DNA of 64,000 nt. Source: Phoronis australis. Taxonomy: Eukaryota > Phoronida > Phoronidae. Shown here in pieces: positions 26,087 to 39,700 of the stretch. The stretch's first letter is position 1, and each line of letters begins with the position of its first letter. The stretch spans positions 126,001-190,000 of the forward strand of contig NMRA01000301.1 of the NCBI GenBank assembly GCA_002633005.1, in the 5' to 3' direction. Under the pieces are notes generated by a model that did no database searches, was not told where the DNA came from, and was given only the letters and a program-made list of their open reading frames with translations. The translations under genes and the position numbers were made by a program.

Positions 26087-27689
26087 ATAATGCATCACAA
26101 CAACATAGCATAAAATTGTCACACAAAAAATGAAATCATGCCTAAACAATATCTCAATGATATTCAAACTGATATTGTTACGCCCATTTAGTTGATATTT
26201 GATCTTGGCAGAATCGCCGACTATATCCGGGAAAGCTGTTTGCAAATTTGTGCCCAAAAAGTTTGCATTTAAAAATAGACCGCTCCTTGAATTTCTTATT
26301 GGTGAGACGAAGCTACTTCGTTGTTAAAATTGTCTTACGCTGCGTGGTGTCCAGTCGAAGTCGTCATCGGTCGCTTGTGTCCACCCGCACAGGCCACCTT
26401 GGTCAAAACTGCACGATATCTGACCCCCTGCAAACAAAAATTACATGGACAATGTCACGATTATTTTCGTCGTTCTTAGTGTCATTAGCATTCAAAACGG
26501 TATTAAATTAACATATCTTAGAAGTTTCTTTTGCATTCATCCGATCAGCTGGAGACAGCGCATCATCGTACCCTTAGTGTAGGCAAAGCAACAAACCTAA
26601 TCTTGTGGAATTAATTACAGTGTTCTACTTTTTAGCAAAGGGGCAAATGAAATACTCTGATCAATACCTTGCTATTGCCAGAATTACTTTGGTTTTCTAA
26701 AGCCGATTTCCCATTGAAATTTTATTCGGTTTAACACTACTGATAGCAAGTGGCCTTACTTCTTTGGGAAAGTCACTTACTACTAACCTTAGAACTCTGC
26801 TCTAATTCTACGAAAGCGGTATCAAATTTACATGTACTCCCCTTCAGAAGATGGGGTTAGCGACCGGTATTAAATTTGGTCTATTGGCGTAAGTCAGTGG
26901 GAACACTGAACCCAACAGGATAAATATCGACTCGGCTTGACGAGAGTTCGCGTGGGCGTGTACAGCTAACCCCCATTAGCTTTCATTCAATCTTGATCTT
27001 CCGATCAAGTTAGCTTTGTTCGTTTGTTCTTCTACTTGGTTAATTCTATGAGCTACATTTAAGAATTCGTTAGAAAACATCAACATCAGTGCGCCTGTTT
27101 ACCGGAATTGTTTGTTTCCACCAGTCCAGACCAGCAACGTATTTTAGCACTTGAAGTACGCTGAACCGAATTATAGTTGCAAAAACAGAAGTTCTCGCGG
27201 CTAGTCTGGGGTTCGCAAGCTTTAATAATAGAAAAAGTGTGCATAGTTCACATGTGAGGTTTGGCATTCCCGGGCTAGAGTTCTATGCCTTTGCTTACCT
27301 AAATTATCAGGAGGTATGTAACGCTGGTCCTTGATTCCGGTTTAGCCTGTGGGAAACCACTTTACAAGACCGCGCTATTCCCATGTCATAAACATTTTAA
27401 ACAGCGCGTTTTGGGAATATTGAAGTTTCACAGCTCAATTTACATTGATCTATGTGGGAAAAGAGGGGGTGTTATTGTAAAAGAGGGGGTGTTCTTGTAA
27501 AAGAGGGGGTGTTCTTGTAAAAGATTGGATGAGAAGTTTGATCGATGTCAGAATTAGTCTTAGCCAGTGGCCCAAGACTAAGGTCAGAAATTTGATCTTA
27601 GGCTATTTCTGAAAAAAATCGTTGAATACCACTTGAACAAACTTTAACGCTTTTGAAAATGTATAAACCATTGTTAATAATAATGATAC

Positions 27690-27746
<57 letters not shown>

Positions 27747-30700
27747 CAATGGCAATAATAATAATAATTATAATTATAACAAAAATAATAATAATAATAA
27801 TAATGATAACGATAATAATAATAACAAAAATAATAATAATAACATTAAAACTTATTTACAGAGGATAAAGTAAAGACATGCTTTAGCAAAAGGCTAATAT
27901 ACAGACTGACCAGAAAAATCTTGAGGAAAGAGTCAAAGTGAAAGACAAAACGCATAGCTTCATCAGTGACACGGCTTCTCCCATAACTTTTACTGTTGAA
28001 GATATCAAATCTACACTGTCAAGACCAAAGAACACGGCACCGGGACCTGATCAAATCGATTAAAACATGCCAGGCAGTCTCTCTGACCAGAAGCTACAAG
28101 ATATGGCCAATACGTACAATGAGAGCCTAAGAATGGGAGAGGTTCCGCAAGATTGGCTAGTACATAGTAATCTGGCGGTGATACCAAAACCAGGCAGGGA
28201 TCACACGAAGTTTTAACTTAAAAATGGTTATAGAGTGATCACAATGCAAAATACCGTTGGTAAATTGATGGAGAAAATGGTGGTACACATCTTTGCATAC
28301 AATCTTGAGGTCTTGGGGGAATTACCTGCAACTCTTGATAGCTACAGAAGAGGAAAAATACATGGGCAAACGCCGCAATTTTTGCCTATGACGCTTTTGA
28401 GGCATTTCAGAGGAAGGAGGAAACTATAGCAGTGGCAACTGATCTTGAAGACGCCTATAACCGGGTATGATACGAAAAACTTATGAATCTGCTGGTCGAT
28501 TGTCAGCTGGAGCCGCATCTCATTAACTGGGTGGCAAGCGCACTAATGAAATGCACGGTTGCGCTACGATTGCAGCAGTGGGTGTCGAATCCAGTTACAG
28601 GAACTCCTGGACTTCCACAAGGATCACCAATGTCACCAGTAATGCACAACATCTACACGAGTCGGCGTGCCAGTATGACTATACCGGGGGGGGGGAGAAC
28701 ACTAACTTTCGCAGATGATGTCCTTATATATACAGCAGGCACCTACAGAGATGACATGGTTGAGGTTACGGGAAAGGCTCTGAAGGAGGTCAATGAATGG
28801 TGTGATGAATATAGTCCAGCTGTGAACCCCTCTAAGGCAGCAACGCTCTGGTGTTCTCTGGATAACCACAAAGTACACAAAGACCTGACTCAAGTGAGAA
28901 TAGGGGGGAGGATGTGGAAAGAGTGCCTGGCCTCAAGTACCTGGGGATAACGTTTGACAGAACGCTGAGTTACAAAGAGCATGTGAACCACCTAATTAAG
29001 CGGTGCGCACATGGACTAGCTGCATTAAAGACCATGGTTACCTGTAGAGTAGAACAACGCCAGCTATTGATTTTCTTCAAGGCGATAGTATTGTCAGTCA
29101 TTTATTACGGTTTGATTTGGGCTCTAGTTTTTCAGAACGAAGCCTTCAAAAATCAAGAGTACGGCGGTTTTTGCTCAAACTGTTCTAAAAATGAATACTT
29201 AAAAAACTAAGATTTATCTCAAAAATCTGATACATTATTCCCTCGAAGATGCCGTTATCAACATAATTACAAAAGACTGGAAGAGCAATGTTTCTGAAGG
29301 CTACAGTATGTTTACAGTAAAAAAATACCAAAAAAATGCAAATTTTGTGAAACAATAAAGACAAGTAAATCAGAAAATATATATTTTGTAGGGGTTACAG
29401 CTAACAGAGTTCAACTTCCACACCTGTACAATCTGGTAAACAAGGTTGAGTTAGAAAAATATATTCAGGACGGTGTCTGCCGATGGCACGTTAGTTAAGG
29501 GTCACTTCACTGCAACATCGTTTGGTATAGTGTTAAACATCTCTAAATGTCAACTTTCGAAATTCTGAGCTTATACAAGCTTCTTGTATATTTTCCATAC
29601 ATACAAAACTCTCAATTCCAAACTGAGAGGGGCATAAGTGTACGCGCAATTGGAGTTCTCCGTGGATTGCTCTAAAACCTCCTCACCCCCTGCACACCTC
29701 GACCCCCACGACCCCTCGACCCACAACACCTTCGACCCACGACCTGTGGCAATGGAGATAATTTTGCGCTTTTCACTTTTTTCATAATCTTTTAAATCGC
29801 CGAGTGACTTTCCTTGAAGACTTAATTGCTATGGTATAACAGAGAGGTCGACGATCATTGGTCAAGCAGAGTTTCGCGAAAAGAAAAGCGACAGAAAAGG
29901 AAATCGATGTTTTTTATTAAAAAGCTCCGAACAACTGCTGAAGTGTTGTCTGAGAAAAAATCGGTGTAATTATCACTTTAACGTTGGAAATTTCATCATG
30001 ATTCGTGCTTGCTTCATTACCAACGATGTTTCCTCTTTACTGCAATTATTCAGTGTCAGGTATGGAACTGTTGTATTTTACGCCTTTTAGCAAATAATCT
30101 TGCATGGGCGGTGTACCATAGGGGCTGGTTGCTATAGCACTCACTTATTTCAGTGCTGCTCAGACCGCGTCTTAACGTAATAAATTCGATTATTGAGTTT
30201 TGTTGCTAGAGACATTGTTACAGCAAATGGACACATTGCTGTGCCCTCTGACTGCAGTGCAGGTGTCTTGGAGACATATTGCGAGGCAGCTCGCATGCCA
30301 ATTTCCGGATAGTTCTAAACCCCTACATCCATTCAACCCCTCGACCCAGGATCCTCTCGACCCAAGACCTGGGGCAATAGAGGTATTTTTGCGCTTTTTA
30401 CAAACTTCGTAATCTTATCAAGTCGCGGATTGACATTCCCATAAAACATAGATATCTACACGCCAGTCTGTTCTTGCTCAAGTCTGGTGATAATAACAGA
30501 AAGTGGCGTGAGAACGTGATCTAAAATATCGTATTGTGAGCGCGACATCGTTGTCACGGAAATAGTTCCACAAGCGGCTGCCAATCGCCCCGTTATACTT
30601 AACTCAGGGGGAGGGTCCACTAAATAAATGTGAATGTACATAAATTCACGTTTTTATTATTTGTTTTCTGTTTTATACTCGTTTACAGTATTTTCCATAT

Positions 30701-33700
30701 AAAGTTGAAACACTTTTTAGTTAACTGTTTGTTTTTTTAAAACTGTACTTACCGATGAAATTATAGTATTGTCGCTCCTCAAAAAACGTTGAATCTGCCA
30801 TTCACTAAAGAGCAGACGAGACGATTACACTCTGCCAGGAACGACATTTGTAACATTGGTAGGTCTTTGATTTTTTTTCCTGCTTCTGACTTTCAAAGTT
30901 ACCTAATCTATTATCGTAATTGTAAAAAACTGGGAAAAGCCAGCAGAGCTCCCGGCCCAACTCATTGGTCCTGCAAGTCATTGGTCCTGCAAGTCAATAC
31001 TTGTTCTATGTTCAGATCTAGTCGAGCTTGTGTATTCTGTGTCGAGGGGATCGTGGGTCGTGGGTCGTGTGTCGAGGGGTTCGAGGGTCGTGGGTAGAGG
31101 TGGTCGTGGGGTGGAGTGGTCGAGGGAGTTTTAGAAGTTTCCTAAATTTCCCCACCCGCTGTATTGACGCTCTGAACCGAAAAACTGAAAAATGTGAATT
31201 CCTGCTCTGCTATGGGACAAAAGGAGCATCGGCCTGTTTTCAGAGGTGCGTCTGCCGTTTTTCTCAGAAAAGGTACGTTTTTCCTGTGTATCGTGCGTTT
31301 GAAACCTGTGGCTGTCTGCTGCTAGTTGTGCCGGTTTGTACAGCTGTACAGATCCAGCGAAGCCGAACGTGAATCGATAACCTAACGGAGCCAAACCCGG
31401 CTTTGTGTCGAGGGGGGTGTGGATCAAGGAGGTTGTGGGTCGTGGGACGAGGGGTTTGTGGGTCGAGGGGGTTTTAGAACAATCCGTTCTCCGTGCGTTC
31501 GAAAGTACTTGTAAATATAAAACGTACAACCAGCGCAGCAACAGAAGAGCTTCATATTTCCAAAGCATGTGAAAAGCCGACGCAACCGTTCACGACTGCG
31601 TAAGAACATTATCGAACAAAAGACAGTCCACAGGGGAATTCTGTACATCTTGGAGTCAAACAACTCAATGCCCAAGAGCTTAAAGCTATGCTGATGACTT
31701 GCTCACTGTGTAGTCGATCGTTGTTCGTCGCGTTGCCCTGACTTGCTGCTGTCCCAGTTCTTCGAAACTTTTTTCCCATTTGCTTGCTGGTGTTCATACG
31801 TGAAAGTGAAACGTTACGTCTGTGTTTTGAAATACGAAGTTTTTAAATAGCTGCGCCTTTTGCACAAGTTTTGACCAAGAACTAAAACAAACAACTTATA
31901 AGATGCCTGCAAAAATTGAAAGCCACTGTTTAAATGAGCGTGTGCAGTCAATTTTTGTATGAAGGTTCCCTTTTGTGGTTACAAGAGCTCCCCAAGGGAA
32001 AATGCAGATGGTTGAGGGTAAATCAAGTCAAGGTCCTGGTGAGGCAACATTAGTGATTCCAGTCAACATCTATATGTATGTGCAGGTAATCCATTCAAAT
32101 GGGTTGTATGTAGAGGTATGAGAGTGTTGAAATGTGTCGTATGGTGTCACTCAAGCGTACACTTACCAGGACCAGGTGAAATAGTCGTCGTGGGTCTAGC
32201 TGTCGATCCTGCAAAAAATGTCGAAGTTTTCAAAACAGTCGAAATTCCCAAGAATTCAAGATTTTTTTACAAGTGCGCACGCTGCCGTCTTAATTCTGTT
32301 TATTTCTCCGAGAATTTCTGGAAATTCGATTGCACTTCTGGTTACCTACGTTTTTGGAGTAACCTCACTTGAACAAAGGAAGACAGAACATTGGATGAGA
32401 TTTAAGTGGTTTGTTTTGGAAATAATCACTAAGTAACTAACAACAATAAGAGTAAATTCAATTCATTCATCGACAAAGACGTGTTGCAATTTATATTAAT
32501 TAACACCGAAACTGCGGAACATTGGTACCTAAAACAGTTGGTGCATCCTAAAGTGCGATAGGCTAACTTGAAAACTCTACCATTCAGATCTGGAACACGT
32601 GTTTTTTGTATTTTAGACCGGGGTTGTTGGTATTTGAAGGAAATTACTCCACAGCATGTCTAATCAGTGACTCACCTAGAGCACCAACTGCTTTGGCAGT
32701 GAATTTGAATCCCTTTCTGGTACTCGCGCGGGTGTCCTTGGTGTCAAATATAACCATCATCTCAGTAGAGTTATGGTCCAGGAAAGTATTAACATCTGTT
32801 GGTATGCTGCCAAGTTTGCCGCAATACCTGTCAAATAGAGTTAGATTGTGGTAAAATTCGATATTCAGTCAGTAAACAAGTATGTTTTACTCCCAGAAAT
32901 ACTCTTTCATCTCCCCGTGTCATTATAGCACTATTTCTACTGTGAAACGAAATTGAAGAGTGGCCTGCTTTTAACTTAAAACGGTTCAGTTTTGGACGGA
33001 ATGGCCAACCTTGAGGCTGTTAGACATTCATTAAACTTGTTGACGCTCTAAATGATAAGCAGTATAATAGAAATATTTGAGACATTCCTTGTGATTTTCT
33101 GGACCAGTTTCATAAATTGCATGTTGGTACATGTAAGTAACAAAACCAGAAGTGTTCTTCTTACTACACGTAGGTCTGTTATAGCAAAAGAGACATGGCG
33201 GGCTTTACCTGTGATAAGGGCGTTTTGCCGTTAATGGAAGGAGTATACTTCTTGTGCTGAAGTCTAGCCTTACACATACGAAGTACGCTTAAAATACTGT
33301 CATTTATCGAGTGAGATTCGACTTACCTAAAAAAATTTTGGACTTTGACCGTTGCGCTTGTTAGTTTCATCCCGCGATGTGGCTAATCTCAGATAACAGC
33401 TATTTTCGCACATAATGGCAATTTCACTGCATAAAGCTGATACATACACAAAACGTACCGAGAGGTGGCGTTGATGAAATAATATCCCACTCGACATTAT
33501 TCCGCGTATAGACCGAGACCGAAGGTCGAGGTCGATATATCGACCTAGACCGATACGCGGAATAATGTCGAATGGGATATTACTTCACGTACTCTAATCG
33601 AGGTACGTTTTGTATTTATTCCATGCGCCTCAGATTCCTAAGTTTCGTACATTTCTTCGCCAGATTTTTCAAATACTTCACTCAGACTGTTGACGTGGCG

Positions 33701-36700
33701 GATCACATCCTATATGTATGTACTTGTGCGTTAGGCTGCAAGTTTTCTTTAGTAAAAGAAACAGTTATAAATGTAACGATGAATACAGGAAACATTATTA
33801 CATGGCCGTATTTACCTCTACTGATTCAACGCATATGGAATTATTGAATATTTTGAATTAGATATCAATTTGAATATCACACTGATTTTCAATATGTGTT
33901 CATACCAAGTACGTTTAAATACCATTTGTAATAACCGTGTCACGTGCCCGTGTAATAATCTATTATGTAATAACGTTTTAAGATCACCTGACGCTGTTAT
34001 ACCGATGGGTAGCCAAAGACGTTGATTAAACCTGAATATTCGGTATAAAAATGTTGAACTACGCGCATTTTATATCAGTTTCGGTTAACAAGTCAACGAC
34101 GTGATGACAGCTCTCGTTAAGTTCAAGGATATCTTGCAATAGTTCACATATGTCTAGCAAACTAAATTATCTTCATTCTCGGGGAACTTCAAATACGAAA
34201 CACATGCCGTGTAGTGAGAAAAATATTTGGCAGAACCACCTTGGAACCGCACAACCGCGTGGAGATCTGTTCACTACTTATCCGAAGTCAAATGTTACTG
34301 CTCTGTCAATGAAATCGAATCTCCCGCCAGGCACAGAGCTGCTCCGTATGTACCCTCAGTCCTTTCATTCGCCGAGTCGGAATAATATTGCGTCGACGAC
34401 GTGTACATTTGATAGAAAGATGCCTGGGAAAATGAAGACAACATGTAGCTTTGATCCTCAGACAGTTGTGTGTCTACGTGCATACAACCGTTGAGAACGA
34501 ATGCTACGCCTCTCTGACATAGTGTTCACGAACAGAGTTAATAGCATGCGCCCACCCAGCTTTCAATATGGGGGGCTCTAATTCCTTACGCTGTGGACCT
34601 TTTGGAAACAAAAATCCGGGCGGACTAAAAAGACCAAAAATGGGGGCACCACTGTGAATTGCGCGTTTGTGCTTGTTTAGTGGACTGTTGTCTCATTTTC
34701 GCGTATATTTTTTCTCAGAGGCGGACCTTTTTGCCCACTTCGCCAAATGGGGGGGCTCGTTCGAGCCCCTAGAGCCTCACCCCCCTCCCCCTTCGGTGCG
34801 CGCACGAATAGTGAGAAGAGATAAATCGTCACCATATTCCTTAATTCTAGTAAATTGACATTTCGATGTTTCGATCTCATGCGCGGCACGTGCTTTAACT
34901 ACCCACCCGACTTCTGTATCCATTTCGTTCTTGGTTTTCATATTAATGTCCAAGTGCGCTGTGTGTCTAATAATGAAGTGTTAACCTACTTTGAAATGGA
35001 CCACAGTGCACCAGGCTGACTCACATCATATGCTGACTCCGCACGTGACAGGATCGACTTGGTTTAGATTAAAAGTTTTTGTGATAATTAAGTTTCTTAC
35101 GCACTGCAGGTTCAGATGGCTTTGAGCGTGAATGTTGAAATTATGAATGTGGTTAAGGGGTGTGTATGTTATATTGACCAAAAACAAGTTTTCACTGAAT
35201 AATTAGCCGAAGTCCTCGACTCGTCCTCGAGGTTTTTACGTCGCACCTCATGTTCAGCATTTTCTCGGCTTCGGGAAATCGACTTAATTTGAAATTAGGA
35301 ACACGAGTTCTCAAAATCAGCTCGGTTGATTTCGCTGAGACTTTCCAAACTTAATATTTTTTCGTCAATCTCAAAAGCGCTTTTAGAATTTTTGATATAA
35401 AGACTTAGTTTTTGCGTAATGTAGCAAAGACGAATACGGCTTCCATTTTTACAAAAACACCTTACGTTCTGCGAGTTGATTTGTCATATAAATCAAACGA
35501 AAAGAATAATTGAAAATTTCTAACAGCGTTTTTGTTTGAAGTTTTCATTTAAAAAAGGCTCCATTACAATCGACTGAAGGCTAATTTGCTATGAATTTCT
35601 TAAACATGGAAATTTGACTTTAAAAGGTGTCAGCGTAATAATAATAATGGCACATATATATAAAAAGTATTATTTTATTTCCTGGTCTTTTTGTTTCAGA
35701 AATTATATACAGTACTTTTACAAGTTGACAAAACCTAGTTTTTTGATATACCAGTTAGAATGGAGGCCACCAAATAAGGTTTGAGGTAACCTTTCAGAGG
35801 CCTGGAACGCAAAAAAAACGACAAAATTTCATCATTCAGAGTGGTTCTCTGTCACTGAAACAGAATTCAGCGTGTTCACAAGATATTCTTGCTCCTAAAG
35901 ATTATGAATTTTTGTTGATGTCTAAGACAGTTAGCATGTTTCTATTAGTTTCAACTGCTCGTCACGCCGTCGATTTTTTGTCCACACAAAAAGGTACGTG
36001 TCCTCATTTGGTATAACACATAGACGTAGCGCATTTCTCTTGTATGGACATGTGACCTTTGACATTTGATGAAAACAAAACAATGACGACTTCAAGCAGT
36101 AGCCCAATTAAGAGGCAACTGGTGTTCAAACAAAGGTATCGTGGTGTTCAAATACTTTCTAAAATATACTTGGAATGCCTTGCTTCACTGGCTTGCCCAT
36201 ACTGGGGTGTCGACGTCACAATCAGAGTGCGATCACGCGTGATAATCTGCCGTTAATATCTTTCTTGTCAATAAGCGGTTTGTCGAATGACTGTGAGCGC
36301 ATGAACGCAATTACAGAATTAGTAACTCTGTGGTGACCACCGAGTTTAGCCTAAGCGCAAATATCAAAATCGTAAACTTTGTGATTTTTCGTAAAAATTT
36401 TCTTTACGAGGGATAGTAAATAACTTTGTGGTAGACGTTGCGATAAGGTACTTTCGTCAGGAAGTGTAAAAAATTGTTTGAAGAGCTTTTATATTCCATG
36501 TATTTTTTGAAGGGCATCTGAATCGTGGCGGCCGCTTGTTGTATGTTGCAAAGTCGGCGGGCTGGCCCTGCGCGACATTCCACTAGCTTGGTTGAACACG
36601 ACGGTGTACTAGACAGGTAAAGTGTAAGTGCAAATGCCCTACGGGGCTACAGGTAGAATCCTGCTTAAAAACAATTCTGTACTCTCTACAGCAATCTTGA

Positions 36701-39700
36701 CCTGAAGTCTGTTCCGTAGACGCCAAAAACCCTTCGAGAGAATCTAGCGAGATCTGAAGTTTTGCTTGAAATACATGGCCATTTCTCTCAAATTCGTGTG
36801 TAATCTTGAGTTTCTTGACATTTTTGGGCCTTCAAAAGGCCTAGTGCTGTCTCTTTTAATTCATGAGCCCAGTGCAAACTAAGCCAGCATTTAGTCAAGA
36901 ACAGTTGCGCCGTTTTTTGGCTGAGTCTCATTCGAGTGGGACTGCTGAAATCAGCGGGAGTTCACAAACGACGTTTAAAAGTGGACACATTCCTGCGTAA
37001 AAACTCTTTTCATTGGTCCACGTTGTGCAGTTGTCCACTTACTTGACTCCTGTTTGTCCGATGAGGTTTGCGTTGATCTGTACGAAGTGATAACAGCGTC
37101 TGGACGAACCAGCCACATCAAAATCCGAGAAGCTCAGTTCCACACCACTTCCGGCGTCTGCGTCTACCTAAAAACGAAACATCGGTGATGGAAACAACGT
37201 CATCAATAATATTTACTCGGAACAAAAAGCTTGCCGTTTGAACACAATTCAGTTAGAATTCCCAACCAACTAGTTAGAACCTCTTGAAATTCAGCTCGCC
37301 AATCGAAAGAAAACTGTCTCTACTTCAATGTTTGAACAATGTCAGATAGAAGATACAGTGTGCTAAGCACCATTAATAAACCTTGCAGGGCGCAAATTAG
37401 GTGTTGCGCTACGCATTTTGGTATATTATTGGATTTGGTAGACTTTTTTAAAGTTATTAGTTAGAGTAGCTTTGTCCAACAATGCAATTTGCTGTATTGT
37501 TGAGGTTTTATTACCAATAAACCACCCCCCTTGGTCTGCCAGACATTCGGTGATGTTAAAGGTCAGTGACTTTGAAAGTTGCACTTAAAATACCGGCTCT
37601 GCCATTGATCAATAGGATTTAGCACCGCAAGTAGAAAGTCCCTGTCTGCTACCAGAGAGGTCCAGTTTTGAATCCGCACTGTGGCTGATCTCAGAAACTC
37701 CCATTTATTGCTGATGATGACATCATATAAACTCAAAAGCTCTTCAGTGGCTAGCAATACTTACATTTACGATTTATATTTCAGCACCATTTCCATAAGT
37801 AAACAACAATGACTCAGTTATCAATGGCAACATTGGTAGTTCTAAAATACTGGTTCCTTATTATGAGCTTAAGCGTAATAAACATGTTCGTCTACACTGT
37901 ATACGGCCGAAGGACCCTGTTGAAAAAGTCGGGCATGTTCAAGCTAATGCATGGCCGACAACAACAGCTTCCATTTTTTCGTTGAGTCGGTAGTCTTGGT
38001 GAAGGAAATGTTCAACCTTTCTGGGCAAAAGCAATTGCAATAAACTGTACAATGCTTGGTTCACGGCCAACTTTTACACACTTGCCAAAGAGCCACCACC
38101 CAATGACCCCGAACAGTAGGGAGAGATGGGGATTTCAAGTGATGCCTTTGGAATATAATTTCATTGCGTGGCAATTTATTTGAGGTTACGGCCCATTTGA
38201 GCACAAATCAACTGGACTAAGGTGAACATTTGTTCTGAAGATAATGTCATTCTCACCATCATTTTCGCCCTCTTTATGTGGGGCAGTATGGGTTGACCTA
38301 CCCGACAATTAAATGCAGATTTTACTTAAAATATTATATAAGTGTTGAAATCTGCCCTTGATGATATCTTTATGTAATCAATATATTACTGACACTTTCA
38401 AGTTATTTATTTATACTGTAAGTTGCTTCTTATCTATATGTCGACTTCGCTGGGCGATGTCTGAGTGATCGGCATTCACAGTATTACTTTGCAGTTGTAA
38501 TGCAACAAAAACTTTAATTGCAAAATATCAGGCACGCCTTTTTCTTTGTATCGAAGGGCTTAAAATATGCATGACAATTGCCGAAAATGCAGTGACATCT
38601 TTCTTATTTTTAATGCGCTAAGAAAGTGAACGTAGGTAGATTTCAAAAATACAATAGGAACAAGTAACCGTTGGGAACATTTCACAACACTGCAACCTTT
38701 GACAACCTGCCTCCCGTTCAGTAACGCTAGGATCTCGCTTAAAAGCAAGACTTCGCGAGATTGTGAGAGATATTGTAGAGTATTTTAAATGAGAACACGT
38801 GACGTTCACTAGATTTTAGCTATGTCCTGGTTACTGAACGCACGCCTGGTTTACACTACATCTGTTGATTCGAAAAGATTTTGTATGATATACGTAGGTA
38901 AATTGGCTTCTTTATTTTAACATGAAGACATTCAAGATGGCGATAGAATTCCTGGACTTGCAAATCATTAGTAGAAATAACCGAAGCGTTAACTTACCTG
39001 CTATTCACGTCCGTAAAACGTAACCTAGTTTTTCCCGGCTACTACTTACATGTATAAAAAGCCATGGTGTATGCGCATGACAGAGTAAAAATTTGTGGGA
39101 TTGTCATTTCTGTTACACCTGTTAGCTGAAACTCTGCTGTGAGTGAATCCCACAATCTCCTCCAGCGTGACATTTCATTGTGTACATAAAAAAAGATTTA
39201 CCTTAAAGACATACGCACAAATTTTGTTCTGGTCGTAGTTGTTTGGATAGTTTGGACTCTGTATGGTCACTGTCGGGTTAGCAGCATCCAGGTGGTATAC
39301 GCCACCACAATCTGTTGCAACAAAGAGAATGTCAATGACCAATTACAATTAGCTTAAATCCAAGGCAGGTTGAAAAGTTAGCCGAGTAATGTAACTAATC
39401 TTGGTGCGATAGACAAGTCATGTAGCATACCAATACACAAAATAAAATAGACTGGTAACTTGCCTTGATCGAGACTTTGTCAAGGCCATGAGATCGGGAT
39501 ACGTTCTGTATACAATAGTACAGCCAGGCAACTGACGCGACAAAGGGAATTCAAAATTCACAGGGTGGCACCGGCAAGGACAACTGTAGCTGAAGCAGTG
39601 CTTTCAAACGGGTAATCACTTGCGACCCCATTCAACAAACACCTGCCGGTGTAGTACTTTCTGCTCTAAACCCATCCATATGCTAACTAGAGGGGTCTTT

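Larger units (their letters stand above)
26428..32675 (-). other. Astacin gene intron 11
   Basis: A 6.2 kb intron between the CUB and MAM1 exons. It contains a (AAT)n microsatellite, a non-LTR reverse transcriptase pseudogene (27.9-29.2 kb) and four copies of a TCGACCC-rich repeat (29.66-31.48 kb). Nothing was recognised in 26.5-27.1 kb or 31.5-32.6 kb. Confidence 0.7.
32828..37042 (-). other. Astacin gene intron 10
   Basis: A 4.2 kb intron with a long foldback hairpin (33.45-33.61 kb) and a complete MITE with AATAG target duplications (34.55-34.81 kb). The rest (34.9-37.0 kb) shows nothing recognisable. Confidence 0.7.

Noticed and set aside
25719-26257. Long open frames rich in Thr-His and Ile-Tyr on both strands
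   Set aside because: They are translations of the CA/TA/TG compound microsatellite.
27653-27868. Open frame of poly-isoleucine
   Set aside because: It is produced by the (AAT)n microsatellite.
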